Below, piece after piece: positions 9,922 to 19,601 of a stretch of DNA of 64,000 nucleotides. The notes under the pieces were generated by a model that worked only from the letters and a program-made list of their open reading frames with translations, made no database searches and was not told where the DNA came from. The stretch's first letter is position 1. Each line of letters starts with the position of its first letter. A program made the translations under genes and the position numbers. Source of the DNA: Nitratireductor basaltis. GTDB lineage: Bacteria; Pseudomonadota; Alphaproteobacteria; Rhizobiales; Rhizobiaceae. Location of the stretch: the NCBI RefSeq assembly GCF_000733725.1, contig NZ_JMQM01000001.1, forward strand, positions 2,232,001 through 2,296,000, read 5' to 3'.

Positions 9922-10350
9922 TCAGGGCTTCATCTTCTGGGTCGCGAGGAGATCGCGAATCTCGGTCAGAAGCTGCACATCCTGTGGTGGCGCTTTCGGC
10001 TCGGCCGGGGTTTCGGCTTCCTTGCGGCGCAGATTGTTCACGCCCTTGACCATGAGGAAAATGATCCAGGCCAGGATCAGGAAGTTCACGACAACGGTAA
10101 TGAAGTTGCCATATGCGAATACGGCACCCTGTTCGCGCGCGGCCTCAAGGGTCGTTGCGGTAACGCCGTCGGAAAGCGGCACGAAATAGTCGGAAAAATC
10201 GAACCCGCCGAAGATCGCACCGACCAGCGGCATGATGACGTCGTCGGTCAACGACTTCACGATCAGACCGAACGCTCCACCAATGATGACACCAACCGCA
10301 AGGTCCATCACGTTGCCGCGGGCAATGAATTCCTTGAATTCCTTGAGCAT
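9922..10350 (-). CDS. mscL: Large-conductance mechanosensitive channel
   Basis: Emergency-release channel of the inner membrane that opens on hypo-osmotic shock, 142 residues, normal for alphaproteobacterial MscL. The N-terminal amphipathic helix ([24 protein letters not shown] region) leads into TM1, with TM2 around residues 70-100 and a charged C-terminal helix. The start is the ATG at 10350 with AGGGGGG upstream; a 12-residue longer frame exists but lacks a site. It may share a transcript with the downstream aminotransferase (8-base gap). Its presence in the same window as NAGGN synthesis suits osmotic adaptation, though there is no direct link. Confidence 0.95.
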   Translation of the reverse strand: MLKEFKEFIARGNVMDLAVGVIIGGAFGLIVKSLTDDVIMPLVGAIFGGFDFSDYFVPLSDGVTATTLEAAREQGAVFAYGNFITVVVNFLILAWIIFLMVKGVNNLRRKEAETPAEPKAPPQDVQLLTEIRDLLATQKMKP

Positions 10351-10498
10351 GAAGCCCCCCTGTTTTGAGAAGATCGCTCGGCGCAATCGTCACGCGAGAC
10401 TGAGAATCAGACTACAGCTAAAGACGTCTTAGCTTAAGGAATTATTGCGCGAGGTCGGTCCGCGTGCTTCCCTCCAAAGAAAAAGGGGAGGTTTGCGC

Positions 10499-13400
10499 TT
10501 GCAGGGCTGGGTCGTAGCAATTGTTGCTGTCGCCTATGTGACGCTTCTGTTCGTCATCGCCAGCCTTGGCGATCGGCGCGCTTCGCGCGCAGCACCGGCT
10601 TCGCGGCCTTATATCTATGCGCTTAGCCTTGCCATCTACTGCACCTCCTGGACCTTTTTCGGCTCGGTCGGCCTGGCCTCCGAGCGCGCCTTTGAATTTC
10701 TGGCGATCTATATCGGGCCGGTGATCGTGTTCCTTTTCGGCGGGGCATTGCTGAAACGCATCATCAGGCTGGCGAAAAGCGAGAAGATTACCTCCATCGC
10801 GGACTTTCTGGCGGCTCGCTATGGCAAAAGCTTCGTCGTCGCCTCGGTTGCGACGTTGATCGCGACCTTCGGCACGATCCCCTATATCGCGCTGCAGCTC
10901 AAAGCGATCTCCGATTCCGTCAGCCTCATGGTCATGCATTACAACGGCACGGATGCGACGACCGATCTTGTGATCGGGGACCTGTCCCTGATCGTTGCGC
11001 TGCTATTGGCATTGTTCGCGGTGCTGTTCGGCACGCGCCACGCCGATGCGACCGAGCACCAGAACGGGCTTGTGCTTGCTGTCGCGGTGGAATCCATCGT
11101 CAAGCTGGCAGCCTTTCTTGCGGTTGGCATCGCCATCACCTTTTTCTTCTTCGGCGGTCCGCTGGATCTGGCAGATACGGTAGCGCGCACGCCGCAGGTC
11201 GCCCAAGCCTTCGCCACTCCCACCTCGTTGGCGACCTGGCTTGTCATGACTGCGCTGAGCGCTTCGGCGATCATCATGCTGCCACGCCAGTTTTATGTCA
11301 CCATCGTTGAAAACAAGGGCCCGGAAGAGCTGAAGACGGCAAGCTGGCTGTTTCCGCTCTATCTCGTCACGATCAACATCTTCGTCATTCCCATCGCGTT
11401 TGCGGGTCTGACGCTGGTGGGCAGCCGCACCAATTCAGACCTGTATGTGCTCGCCATCCCCCTGCTTCAGGGGCACGACCTTCTGGCTATGATTGCCTTT
11501 GTCGGCGGCTTGTCGGCTGCGACCGCGATGGTGATCGTCGCAAGTGTCGCGCTATCGATCATGATCTCGAACGACCTCGTGATCCCGATCTTCCTGCGAC
11601 GGCTTCTTCATTCGGATGGGCGGGACAACGAGGATTGGTCGGCGATCATCCTGAACATTCGCCGCGCGGCGATCTTCATCATCCTGTTCGTGGCTTTTCT
11701 CTACTACCGCGAGACAACGAACAATACACGGCTTGCCGCCATCGGCCTCATTTCCTTTGCGGCCATCGCGCAATTTGCGCCTTCCTTCTTCGGCGGCCTT
11801 TTCTGGCGCGGAGCCAATGCGCGCGGAGCGATACTGGGGATGAGCGCGGGCTTCCTGGTGTGGGCTTATACGCTCCTTTTCCCCTCCCTCGCGCCTGCGG
11901 GAACGGACCTGATCGTCAGCGGGCCCTGGGGCATCGAGGCATTGAGGCCGCAGGCACTGTTCGGAACCGTTGCGGAACCGCTTAATCACGGTGTGATGTG
12001 GAGCCTCGCCTTCAACACGCTGCTTTTCGTGTTGGGCTCGCTCTCGCGTGCCGCCTCGCCGCTGGAGCGCATTCAGGCCTCGCTTTTCGTGCCGCGAGAT
12101 GCTGCGCCAATGCCCAGCCTTCGCCGTTTTCGCACCGCCGTCACCGTGAACGATCTGAAGGACACGATCTCGCGCTATCTGGGGGTTGAACGCACCGAAC
12201 GCTCCTTCCTTACATTCGAAGAGGAGCAGGGAGCGGCTCTCAACGGCAACAGCCCGGCAGACATTTCTCTGGTGCGCTTTTCCGAACAGCTTCTGGCGAG
12301 TGCCGTCGGCTCCTCTTCAGCCCGGCTTATCCTCTCGCTCCTGCTCCAGCGTAATGACGGCACGACCCGTGATGCAATGCGGCTCCTCGACGACGCTTCG
12401 ATGGCACTGCAGCACAATCGGGATCTTTTGCAGACCGCCCTCGACCAGATGGAAGAAGGTATCACCGTCTTTGACCGGGATTTCCGGCTGACCTGCTGGA
12501 ACAGACAGTTCCGGACGCTTTTCGGCCTGCCGGACAGCATGGGTCAGGTCGGCGTGTCGCTCGGACAGATTGTCGGGCATCTCATCGGGCGGGGCGAGCT
12601 GGCGCGCGATGCGGAGAGCTTCACCCTGGAGCAGTTGGCCGATCACCGCGCACCCTGGCAACTCAAGCTGAAGAACAGCGGGCGCATTCTTGAAATTCGC
12701 TCCAATGCGATGCCGGATGGCGGCATTGTTGCCACCTATACAGACATTACCGCGCGTGTTGAGGCAGATGCAGCGCTCAAGCGGGCCAATGAGACGCTGG
12801 AACAGCGTGTGGCCACCCGGACAGCGGAGTTGATGCAGGTAAACGAGGAGCTTGCACAGGCGCAGATGCTGGCCGAGGAAGCCAATCTGGGCAAGACCCG
12901 CTTCCTGGCCGGTGCCGGGCACGACATCCTTCAGCCGCTCAATGCCGCGCGGCTCTACTGCGCGCCGCTACGCGAGAAGGTGGCTGACATCGACACAAGG
13001 GGGCTGATCGACCGCATCGAGTCCTCGCTGGATTCGGTGGAGACGATCCTGGGTGCGGTACTCGATATCTCGCGACTGGACACGGGCGCGATGCAGCCAA
13101 ACGAGACGGTGTTCCAACTGGACAAGCTGCTCAGGCAGATCGAGACGGATTTCCAGCCACTGGCCGAGGAGAAGGGCCTTGAACTTACCATAGTCGAAAG
13201 CAGCCTGACCGTTGCCACCGACCGCAATCTTCTGCGTCGCCTGTTGCAGAACCTCGTATCCAACGCGGTGAAATATACACGAAGCGGGCGCATTCTTGTT
13301 GGTGCAAGACGGCGCGGGGCGCTGGTGGAAATACAGATATGGGACACGGGCATCGGCATCGCGGAAGGAGAACTGCAGACGGTATTCCGGGAGTTCACGC

Positions 13401-13981
13401 GCCTTGATGACGGCATGCGGGAGGCGCAAGGGCTGGGGCTTGGCCTATCAATTGTCGATCGCATTGCGCGCGTGTTGCGGCTAGAGCTGCAATTGCTTTC
13501 ACAGCCTGGCAAAGGCACGCGCTTTTCCGTCATCATGCCGATCAGTACGCGCGCCGTTACACCAGGTCGTGAGCGCCCCCCGCTCATTCCGGTGCGCCAC
13601 GCCATGCTGGAAGGGCTGAACATCCTGTGCATCGACAACGACACGCGCATCCTCGAGGGCATGCGCATGATGCTGGAGGGCTGGGGATGCCGTGTACAGA
13701 CCATGAAAGGCCTGGAAGGCCACGAGAGCGAATATCCCGAGGCACCCGACTTTCTGTTCGCGGACTACCACCTCGACCGTGGCAATGGTCTTGATGCCAT
13801 CACGAAACTGCGCAAGGCCTGGAACGAGGATGTGCCCGCAGTCCTGATTACCGCCGATCGCAGCCGTGAGGTGCGGCAGGCCGCCACCGCGATGGATGTC
13901 GCGATCGTGCAGAAGCCGGTCAAACCGGCCGCCTTGCGCGCACTCCTGATGCGCTATCGGCCCTCGCAGGCTGCCGAATAG
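10499..13981 (+). CDS. Hybrid histidine kinase with sodium:solute symporter-like sensor domain
   Basis: Membrane sensor kinase of about 1160 residues. The N-terminal 500 residues form a multi-span SLC5 (sodium:solute symporter)-like domain, as in CbrA-type kinases. A PAS region follows near residues 650-760 (MEEGITVFDRDFRLTCWN), then a coiled linker, a HisKA domain with phospho-acceptor His about 808 in GHDILQPLNAARL, an HATPase domain (NLVSNAVKYT, GLGLGLSIV) and a C-terminal receiver with Asp about 1089 (FADYHLD). The start is uncertain: TTG at 10499 is favoured because AGGGGAGG ends seven bases before it; TTG at 10445 is in frame. The response regulator gene is convergent, one base after the stop. 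Confidence 0.88.
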   Translation: MQGWVVAIVAVAYVTLLFVIASLGDRRASRAAPASRPYIYALSLAIYCTSWTFFGSVGLASERAFEFLAIYIGPVIVFLFGGALLKRIIRLAKSEKITSIADFLAARYGKSFVVASVATLIATFGTIPYIALQLKAISDSVSLMVMHYNGTDATTDLVIGDLSLIVALLLALFAVLFGTRHADATEHQNGLVLAVAVESIVKLAAFLAVGIAITFFFFGGPLDLADTVARTPQVAQAFATPTSLATWLVMTALSASAIIMLPRQFYVTIVENKGPEELKTASWLFPLYLVTINIFVIPIAFAGLTLVGSRTNSDLYVLAIPLLQGHDLLAMIAFVGGLSAATAMVIVASVALSIMISNDLVIPIFLRRLLHSDGRDNEDWSAIILNIRRAAIFIILFVAFLYYRETTNNTRLAAIGLISFAAIAQFAPSFFGGLFWRGANARGAILGMSAGFLVWAYTLLFPSLAPAGTDLIVSGPWGIEALRPQALFGTVAEPLNHGVMWSLAFNTLLFVLGSLSRAASPLERIQASLFVPRDAAPMPSLRRFRTAVTVNDLKDTISRYLGVERTERSFLTFEEEQGAALNGNSPADISLVRFSEQLLASAVGSSSARLILSLLLQRNDGTTRDAMRLLDDASMALQHNRDLLQTALDQMEEGITVFDRDFRLTCWNRQFRTLFGLPDSMGQVGVSLGQIVGHLIGRGELARDAESFTLEQLADHRAPWQLKLKNSGRILEIRSNAMPDGGIVATYTDITARVEADAALKRANETLEQRVATRTAELMQVNEELAQAQMLAEEANLGKTRFLAGAGHDILQPLNAARLYCAPLREKVADIDTRGLIDRIESSLDSVETILGAVLDISRLDTGAMQPNETVFQLDKLLRQIETDFQPLAEEKGLELTIVESSLTVATDRNLLRRLLQNLVSNAVKYTRSGRILVGARRRGALVEIQIWDTGIGIAEGELQTVFREFTRLDDGMREAQGLGLGLSIVDRIARVLRLELQLLSQPGKGTRFSVIMPISTRAVTPGRERPPLIPVRHAMLEGLNILCIDNDTRILEGMRMMLEGWGCRVQTMKGLEGHESEYPEAPDFLFADYHLDRGNGLDAITKLRKAWNEDVPAVLITADRSREVRQAATAMDVAIVQKPVKPAALRALLMRYRPSQAAE

Positions 13982-13982
13982 C

Positions 13983-14639
13983 TCAGGTCTCCTGCGACAG
14001 CGGCTCGCTGCCGATACGCGATAGCAGGATGACCGCCTGCGTACGGCTGTCGACATTCAGCTTCTGCAGTACCGCCGAAACATGCGCCTTGACGGTCGCT
14101 TCGGAGACGTTGAGCTCATAGGCAATCTGCTTGTTGAGCAGGCCTTCCGCCAGCATGGCAAGGACACGTGTCTGCTGTGGTGTGAGTGTCTGAATGCGCT
14201 GGATGAGATCCGAAACTTCGGGATCGGCCTCTTCGCCAAGTTCCAGATCGTCAGGTGCGTGCAGACCTCCGTCCAGAACAGTCTTCACCGCCACCTTGAT
14301 TTCGTCCATGCGCGAGGACTTCGAGATGAAGCCGGAAGCGCCCAGATCAAGCGCGCGACGTATCGTCTGCGTATCATCATAGGCCGATACGACCACGATC
14401 GGGATCGCCGGATTGAGGCCGCGCAATGCGACGAGACCGGAAAGCCCGCTTGCACCGGGCATCGCCAGATCGAGCAGTACGAGATCGATATTCTCTGCCT
14501 CGCCCACAAGCAGCTTCACGCCATCAAAATCCTCGGCTTCGAGAATTTCGCACTGCGCATCATAGCTCGTGAGCGCCTGCTGAAGAGCGCCACGGAAAAG
14601 TGGATGGTCGTCGGCGACGACAAAGCGGTAACCCGTCAA
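13983..14639 (-). CDS. LuxR-family two-component response regulator
   Basis: Cytoplasmic DNA-binding response regulator, 218 residues. The receiver domain has the acidic pair DD at 10-11, the phospho-acceptor Asp57 (LLDLAMPG) and the conserved Lys in ISKSS. The C-terminal LuxR/NarL helix-turn-helix spans about 150-195 (LTPQQTRVL ... VSEATVKAHV). The start is a TTG at 14639 with an excellent GGGGAGG site seven bases upstream. It is convergent and almost abutting with the hybrid kinase, which makes a cognate pair likely. Comparable pairs (ErcS'/AgmR type) control alcohol or carbon use in other bacteria; the target here is unknown. Confidence 0.92.
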   Translation of the reverse strand: MTGYRFVVADDHPLFRGALQQALTSYDAQCEILEAEDFDGVKLLVGEAENIDLVLLDLAMPGASGLSGLVALRGLNPAIPIVVVSAYDDTQTIRRALDLGASGFISKSSRMDEIKVAVKTVLDGGLHAPDDLELGEEADPEVSDLIQRIQTLTPQQTRVLAMLAEGLLNKQIAYELNVSEATVKAHVSAVLQKLNVDSRTQAVILLSRIGSEPLSQET

Positions 14640-14845
14640 ATCTTTCCTCCCCGGTGGTCCTTCCTGGCTGTTCGTCGCCGTGCTTGGGACCGGGAAGTGA
14701 TTATGCGGGCTGGCGGCGGCTTTTCAAGCCGATAGCTTCCCCAGAACGCCGCTTGAAGAAGAACGTGATTGCCGCAACATCACAAACAGGCTGGATTTCG
14801 TGACAGCTTGATGTCAGCCTGTTCATGGTCAGAGGAGGAAGAGGC

Positions 14846-15679
14846 GTGCAGAACAGCATCGAAACGCATCGCTCTTTCGTCAACACATGGGAGTGTGACG
14901 AGAACGCGCACATGAATGTGCAGTTCTATCTCAAACGCTTTGACGAAGCTGCGGTCTTTTTCCGCCTCGCCCTGGGGGGCAAACCTGTCGCGGGCCCACC
15001 GATGGACCGCCATGTGCGCTACCACGCGGAACTGCATGCGGGTGCGACGACCCTCGTTCATTCGGCCGTGATCTCGAACGGGTCGCTGAAGGGCAGGCTG
15101 GTGCACTACCTCGTGGATGCCGAGACTGCGAAACTCTGCGCATCGGCCATCGACATGGCACCCTATCCGCCCACCGACCACCTGGTGGAAGAGCAACAGA
15201 TACCTGCAGCCCTTCCCCGCAGCGCGCCCGCCGAGAAGCTCGAACCGCGCAAGCCGGATGCCATATTGAAGGCCGCTGGTGGGCGCACCAACAGTTCAAT
15301 CGTCCGCGCAAACGAATGTGAAAGCGACGGCCGCCTTTGCGAACAGGGATATGTCGCGCGCATTTCGGACGCCGCCCCCCATGGCTGGGCGCTGGCCGGT
15401 GTTACCTCAAACTGGCTGAGTGAGCGCAATCTGGGGCGCGTGGCAGTGGAGATGAAGATCTCCCGCCACAGCCATGCGCGTGCGGGCGATGCGCTTCAGA
15501 TCTTCACCACCGTATCAGGCTCCGGCAGCAAGACGCTCACGCTGCACCATGACATAGTCGATGTCATGAGTGGTCGGGCCGTTGCCTCCGCACAGGTTGT
15601 GGCCCTCATCGTGGACCTGGCCACCCGCAAGGCCATCGCCCTGCCCGAGCAGGCGCGCATGCATCTCACGCGCGCCTGA
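14846..15679 (+). CDS. Thioesterase family protein (double hot dog)
   Basis: Predicted acyl-CoA thioesterase of about 277 residues. Two hot-dog halves are visible: the first begins TWECDENAHMNVQFYLKRFDEA (typical 4HBT/FcbC-type active-site region with Asp and His), the second carries the SRHSHARAGDALQI segment typical of the second half. Substrate unknown. The start is probably GTG at 14846, which has AGGAGG seven bases upstream; the ATG at 14825 overlaps that ribosome site. It stands alone, divergent from the response regulator and convergent with the next gene. Confidence 0.82.
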   Translation: MQNSIETHRSFVNTWECDENAHMNVQFYLKRFDEAAVFFRLALGGKPVAGPPMDRHVRYHAELHAGATTLVHSAVISNGSLKGRLVHYLVDAETAKLCASAIDMAPYPPTDHLVEEQQIPAALPRSAPAEKLEPRKPDAILKAAGGRTNSSIVRANECESDGRLCEQGYVARISDAAPHGWALAGVTSNWLSERNLGRVAVEMKISRHSHARAGDALQIFTTVSGSGSKTLTLHHDIVDVMSGRAVASAQVVALIVDLATRKAIALPEQARMHLTRA

Positions 15680-15690
15680 ACGGCGGGTCG

Positions 15691-16149
15691 CTAGGTTCGG
15701 GAAGCGTCTTCGCCGGGTTCCGGTTCTGCCGGCTTGTTCGGGGGCGTGTCGGTCTCGGCATCAAGGTCCTTTACGATGCCTATGAACCGCTGAAAGAAGC
15801 GCTCCATCATACCAAGCGTCTGATCGAACTCCTCTTCGCTGGGCAGACCGGTGTTCGGCTTGGCTTCAGCCTCAAGCTTCTCCACCCGCTTCTCCAGATC
15901 GGCAAGCCGGCTTTGCAGCGACATCTGCGAAGAGTCATCAGTCTCGCTGGAAGGTGCACAGGTGAGGCGGCCATCCTGTTCACGACACAGGCTCATTTCA
16001 CCGGTTTGTGTATTCATGCGCACATAGCCATCTTCGGTACGCTCCAGGCGAAAGCGCTCGTCCTGTGCATTGGCCGTGCCCTGGAGCATCGCTCCGGCAC
16101 CGCCAATCAGCGCTGCGGCGAGAACAACCGACTTTGTTTTACCCATCAT
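15691..16149 (-). CDS. Conserved periplasmic coiled-coil protein, unknown function
   Basis: I do not recognise a named family. The 152-residue product starts with a clear signal peptide (about 28 residues, basic start MMGKTK, hydrophobic core, cleavage near ANAQDE). The mature part has a short cysteine pair region (LCREQDGRLTCAP, about residues 55-65), a heptad-like coiled coil (LQSRLADLEKRVEKLEAEA, about 78-97) and an acidic, proline-rich tail. The composition suggests a soluble periplasmic protein that may oligomerise through the helix. It lies convergent with the thioesterase and divergent from DUF952-pyrD. Confidence 0.8.
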   Translation of the reverse strand: MMGKTKSVVLAAALIGGAGAMLQGTANAQDERFRLERTEDGYVRMNTQTGEMSLCREQDGRLTCAPSSETDDSSQMSLQSRLADLEKRVEKLEAEAKPNTGLPSEEEFDQTLGMMERFFQRFIGIVKDLDAETDTPPNKPAEPEPGEDASRT

Positions 16150-16264
16150 GGTTCAACTCCTTGAAAGCGCGGCGTCGTTTTTTCCTGCGCGTCCACGCTT
16201 TGCAGAAACTGTCAGTGCCGCGCAAAACCTTTCCACGCAGCCATTATCGGATTATAGCGCGCGC

Positions 16265-16612
16265 ATGGCACATTTCATTTACAAGATCTGCCCGCGCGCG
16301 ATGTGGGTTGAAGCACAGAAAACAGGCGTCTTTGAGGGCGCTCCCGTCGATCTGCAGGATGGCTATATCCACTTTTCGACTGCGGAGCAGCTTCGCGAGA
16401 CGGCAGCCAAGCATTTTGCCGGTCAGGACGACCTGCTTCTGGTCAGCGTCGATGGCGACCGTTTGGGCGAGGCTCTCAAATACGAGATTTCCAGAGGCGG
16501 CAAAGAGTTTCCGCATCTTTACGCGCCACTCGAACTGTCTGCCGTAGTCGAGACCATGCCGCTGCCGCTCGGGGATGACGGCCAGCATAGATTTCCGGAG
16601 GGGATGAAATGA
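16265..16612 (+). CDS. DUF952 family protein
   Basis: Small cytoplasmic protein, 115 residues, of the DUF952 family: it opens with IYKICPRAMWVEA and has the conserved DGYIHFSTAEQL segment near residues 33-44 and a late HLYAPL motif. The molecular function is not known. The start at 16265 gives the family's normal length; longer in-frame starts would run into the divergent promoter region. The stop overlaps the pyrD start as ATGA (16609-16612), so it is almost certainly co-translated with pyrD, a pairing often seen in rhizobia. Confidence 0.9.
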   Translation: MAHFIYKICPRAMWVEAQKTGVFEGAPVDLQDGYIHFSTAEQLRETAAKHFAGQDDLLLVSVDGDRLGEALKYEISRGGKEFPHLYAPLELSAVVETMPLPLGDDGQHRFPEGMK

Positions 16613-17703
16613 GACGGCTTATCGACCGCCTCGCCCGTCCCTTCCTCTTCTCGCTCGATCCCGAACAGGCCCACGGGCTGGCGATCAAGGCGCTTGAAAC
16701 CGGTGTGACACCTTTTCCACCTCGTCGGGATACGCCGCGCCTGCGTACCGAGATCGCCGGGCTTGCATTCCCGAACCCGCTCGGAATGGCGGCCGGGTTC
16801 GACAAGAATGCGCAGGTGCCGGATGCCTTGCTGCGTCTTGGCTTCGGTTTCGTGGAATGCGGCACGGTTACGCCGCGCCCGCAATCGGGCAATGAGAAGC
16901 CACGCATCTTTCGCCTTGTCGAAGATCGCGCCGTGATCAATCGTCTCGGCTTCAACAATGAGGGGCTTGAAGCGGCAAAGGCGCGGCTGGAGCGGCGCAC
17001 CGGCAGAGGCGGCATCGTCGGCATCAATATCGGCACCAACAAGGATGCGGCCGACCGCATTGCAGCCTATGAGCAGGGCGTGCATGCCTTCGCCCGCCTT
17101 GCCTCCTATCTGACCATCAATATCTCTTCGCCCAACACCGCAGGCCTGCGCGATCTGCAGGGGAAGGAAAGCCTCGGCCTTCTGCTCTCACGGGTCTGTG
17201 CCGCGCGTGATGCAGCGGCTCGAAATGGCGCCGGTCACACGCCGCTCTTCCTCAAGATCGCCCCTGATCTGGATGAACAGGCGATGGAAGACATTGCCAC
17301 CGAACTGGCCGGTAGCGCGATCGACGGCCTGATTGTGTCGAACACCACCCTGTCGCGCTCAGATCTTGCCAGTGCGAATAGCAGCGAGACTGGCGGCATG
17401 TCGGGCGCGCCGCTGTTCGAACGATCAACAATCGTGCTTGCGCGCATGCGCCGCCTCGTTGGGCCCAAACTCCCGATCATCGGCGTGGGCGGCGTCCATT
17501 CCGCCGAAACGGCGCTTGAGAAAATCAAGGCGGGCGCTGACCTGGTGCAGATCTACACCGGCATGATCTATGAGGGCGCCAGTCTGCCGGCACGGATCGT
17601 CAAGGGTCTGGACGAGGCCGTGGCAAGGGCGGGCGTGGCCAATGTGGCCAAACTCAGGGACAGCCATCTCGACAAATGGGCCGACCGTCCCCTGCCCGAT
17701 TGA
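16609..17703 (+). CDS. pyrD: Quinone-dependent dihydroorotate dehydrogenase
   Basis: Class 2, membrane-associated flavoenzyme that oxidises dihydroorotate to orotate and passes electrons to ubiquinone in pyrimidine synthesis. 364 residues. Visible are the N-terminal membrane helix region (FLFSLDPEQAHGLAIKALE), FMN-binding NPLGMAAGFDKN (about 63-74), the class 2 catalytic Ser region NISSPNTAGLR (about 171-181) and the C-terminal IIGVGGVHS and IYTGMIYEG segments. It overlaps the preceding DUF952 gene by four bases. It ends three bases from the convergent MATE gene. Confidence 0.97.
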   Translation: MRRLIDRLARPFLFSLDPEQAHGLAIKALETGVTPFPPRRDTPRLRTEIAGLAFPNPLGMAAGFDKNAQVPDALLRLGFGFVECGTVTPRPQSGNEKPRIFRLVEDRAVINRLGFNNEGLEAAKARLERRTGRGGIVGINIGTNKDAADRIAAYEQGVHAFARLASYLTINISSPNTAGLRDLQGKESLGLLLSRVCAARDAAARNGAGHTPLFLKIAPDLDEQAMEDIATELAGSAIDGLIVSNTTLSRSDLASANSSETGGMSGAPLFERSTIVLARMRRLVGPKLPIIGVGGVHSAETALEKIKAGADLVQIYTGMIYEGASLPARIVKGLDEAVARAGVANVAKLRDSHLDKWADRPLPD

Positions 17704-17706
17704 GCA

Positions 17707-19056
17707 TCACGCGAAGTTCTGCCGCATGCGATGCGGCAGGATTGCCGCCAGGCTCAAGCCACGAACGATGAGCCATATATGCATGGCAGCCCATAGGCCC
17801 GCATTGCCGAAGGCTTCGCCCAGCACGAACAGGGCGACCACGTAGAAGCCGAGCGACAGCAGCATCATGTTGCGCATGTCGCGCGACCATGTGGCGCCGA
17901 TGAAAACGCCGTCCATCTGGAATGCCAGCACACCGCTTATTGCGACAAACGCGGCGAATGGAAGATATGTCAGAGCCAGGGCACGCACATCGGGCGATGT
18001 CGTGAGCAGATGCACGAGGTCCTGTCCAAAGGCGATCGTAAGAGCCGTTGCAGCGATCGCAAGCGCGAAGCCCCAGATACCGGTGAGCAGGAGTACACGG
18101 CTGAATGCCGTCCTGTTTCGCCCGCCGACAGCCCTACCCGCAAGCTGCTCAGCAGCCGTGGCAAAGCCATCCAGAAAATAGCCCGCGAAGAGAATGAAAT
18201 TCAGGAGCACGGCATTCGCAGCCAGGGTCACTGTTCCGTATTGCGCACCCTGCCGGGTGAAAAGCGCATAGGCTGCCAGCAGCGTGAAGGAGCGCACCAT
18301 GATGTCGCCATTGAGCGACAGGAGGCGCAGGATAGAGGCGAGGTCGAATACGTCCCGGCGCGCCGGGCGCCGATCGCCCCTCATGCGTCGCGACACGATG
18401 GCCAGTCCCACGATTGCAGCAATGCTTTCTCCGCCCACCGTGCCCCAGGCAACCCCTTCGATCCCCCAGCCCAGATGGAGGCCAAGCCATAGCGACAGCG
18501 ATATGTTCGCGCCATTGAGAAGGAACTGGAGGCCCAGTCCGAGCGTGCCTTCACCACGTCCCAGCACATAGCCGAGCAAAGTGAAATTGATCAGCGTCAT
18601 CGGAGCGGCGAGCATGCGGATGGCAATATAGGCGTGCATTGCATCTATCACTGCCTGCTCGGGCGAGATGAACCAGGCCCCTGCGGCGGCAATGGCCGGT
18701 GACGCCAGGATCAGCAGCAAACCTGCGGTGACGGCCAGGATTAACGCACGCAGAAGCGTGGCCTGCTCCTCCCGCGTGTCACCGCGTCCGAAAGCCTGTG
18801 CGACCAGACCGGTGGTCCCAGAACGCAGCGAGTTGAGTGTGTTGAACACCACGTCGAACACGATGGCACCGGCCGCAAGTCCGCCCAATAGTGCAGCATC
18901 GCCGAACTGACCGACAATGGCAGTGTCTACAAGGCCAAGAAGAGGGGTGGTCAGATAGGCCAGCGTCATCGGCACGGCGATTGCCAGCACCTGCCGGTTC
19001 GTCACCATGAACTGCTTCTGCTCTGGCTGACCTGTCGCGTCCAATCCTGCCCCCAC
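17707..19056 (-). CDS. MATE family efflux transporter (DinF-like)
   Basis: Inner-membrane multidrug/toxin exporter of the MATE superfamily, 449 residues from the GTG at 19056 or 433 from the ATG at 19008; neither has a strong ribosome site. Twelve hydrophobic segments fit the family, and the N-terminal core (AIAVPMTLAYLTTPLLGLVDTA, with a later LRSGTTGLVAQAFGRGD) is typical of the DinF branch. Substrate and coupling ion are not visible. It is convergent with pyrD. The short hydrophilic head before the first helix is variable in this branch, so the longer start is kept as the default. Confidence 0.88.
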   Translation of the reverse strand: MGAGLDATGQPEQKQFMVTNRQVLAIAVPMTLAYLTTPLLGLVDTAIVGQFGDAALLGGLAAGAIVFDVVFNTLNSLRSGTTGLVAQAFGRGDTREEQATLLRALILAVTAGLLLILASPAIAAAGAWFISPEQAVIDAMHAYIAIRMLAAPMTLINFTLLGYVLGRGEGTLGLGLQFLLNGANISLSLWLGLHLGWGIEGVAWGTVGGESIAAIVGLAIVSRRMRGDRRPARRDVFDLASILRLLSLNGDIMVRSFTLLAAYALFTRQGAQYGTVTLAANAVLLNFILFAGYFLDGFATAAEQLAGRAVGGRNRTAFSRVLLLTGIWGFALAIAATALTIAFGQDLVHLLTTSPDVRALALTYLPFAAFVAISGVLAFQMDGVFIGATWSRDMRNMMLLSLGFYVVALFVLGEAFGNAGLWAAMHIWLIVRGLSLAAILPHRMRQNFA

Positions 19057-19133
19057 ACTGCTTCAGGCAAAGCCAATGCCAGCCGCAACGTATGGCCGCA
19101 AGGGCACAGCGACGCTTCTTGGTGCGGCCAGCC

Positions 19134-19397
19134 CTATCGGCGGAAGCTCAGGATTCTGAGAATGATAAATGCCGGTACAACGATAACTGCACCAAGCACG
19201 ATGTATCCGGCAAAATTGCCGAGCGCGTCAAATCCCATGTTCCAGACGTGGAGAACCATGTCGCGCAGGCTGTACCAGACATCCCAGGGCGACCAGTGGA
19301 ACACACTCATGATGAAGCCGACTATGAAGGAGACGACAAGCAGCTTCACCAATATCCGCAAGGGGCTGTCGCCCAGAAAGCGTGTCAGTGCCGACAT
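19134..19397 (-). CDS. DUF6460 small membrane protein
   Basis: Small inner-membrane protein, 87 residues, of unknown function; the FLGDSPLRILVKLLVVSFIVG opening and the two hydrophobic helices (about 15-35 and 58-80) match the DUF6460 family of Hyphomicrobiales. The start is the ATG at 19397, with AAGGA upstream (AGAAGGATGAG); a 48-residue extension in frame is dominated by non-conserved sequence and is rejected. It sits between the MATE gene (same strand) and the divergent DsbA-like isomerase. The call rests on recognition of the N-terminal pattern and the topology. Confidence 0.8.
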   Translation of the reverse strand: MSALTRFLGDSPLRILVKLLVVSFIVGFIMSVFHWSPWDVWYSLRDMVLHVWNMGFDALGNFAGYIVLGAVIVVPAFIILRILSFRR

Positions 19398-19601
19398 TGT
19401 CTCATCCTTCTGATCCCAGGCTTGTGCAGATAGTCGTTCCGGAAGCCGGCCGCAAGAAGCCCTTCGCTCGGCCGCCTGCAACAGGCTCCACCATTGTGGC
19501 GTTATAGCGAAATCCAAATCCTTGTTCCTTGGCGGGAACAAGGCTTGCGGAAAGCCACACTCCAGATAGTGTGTATTGCGAACTAAATGCGGATTATCCC
19601 G

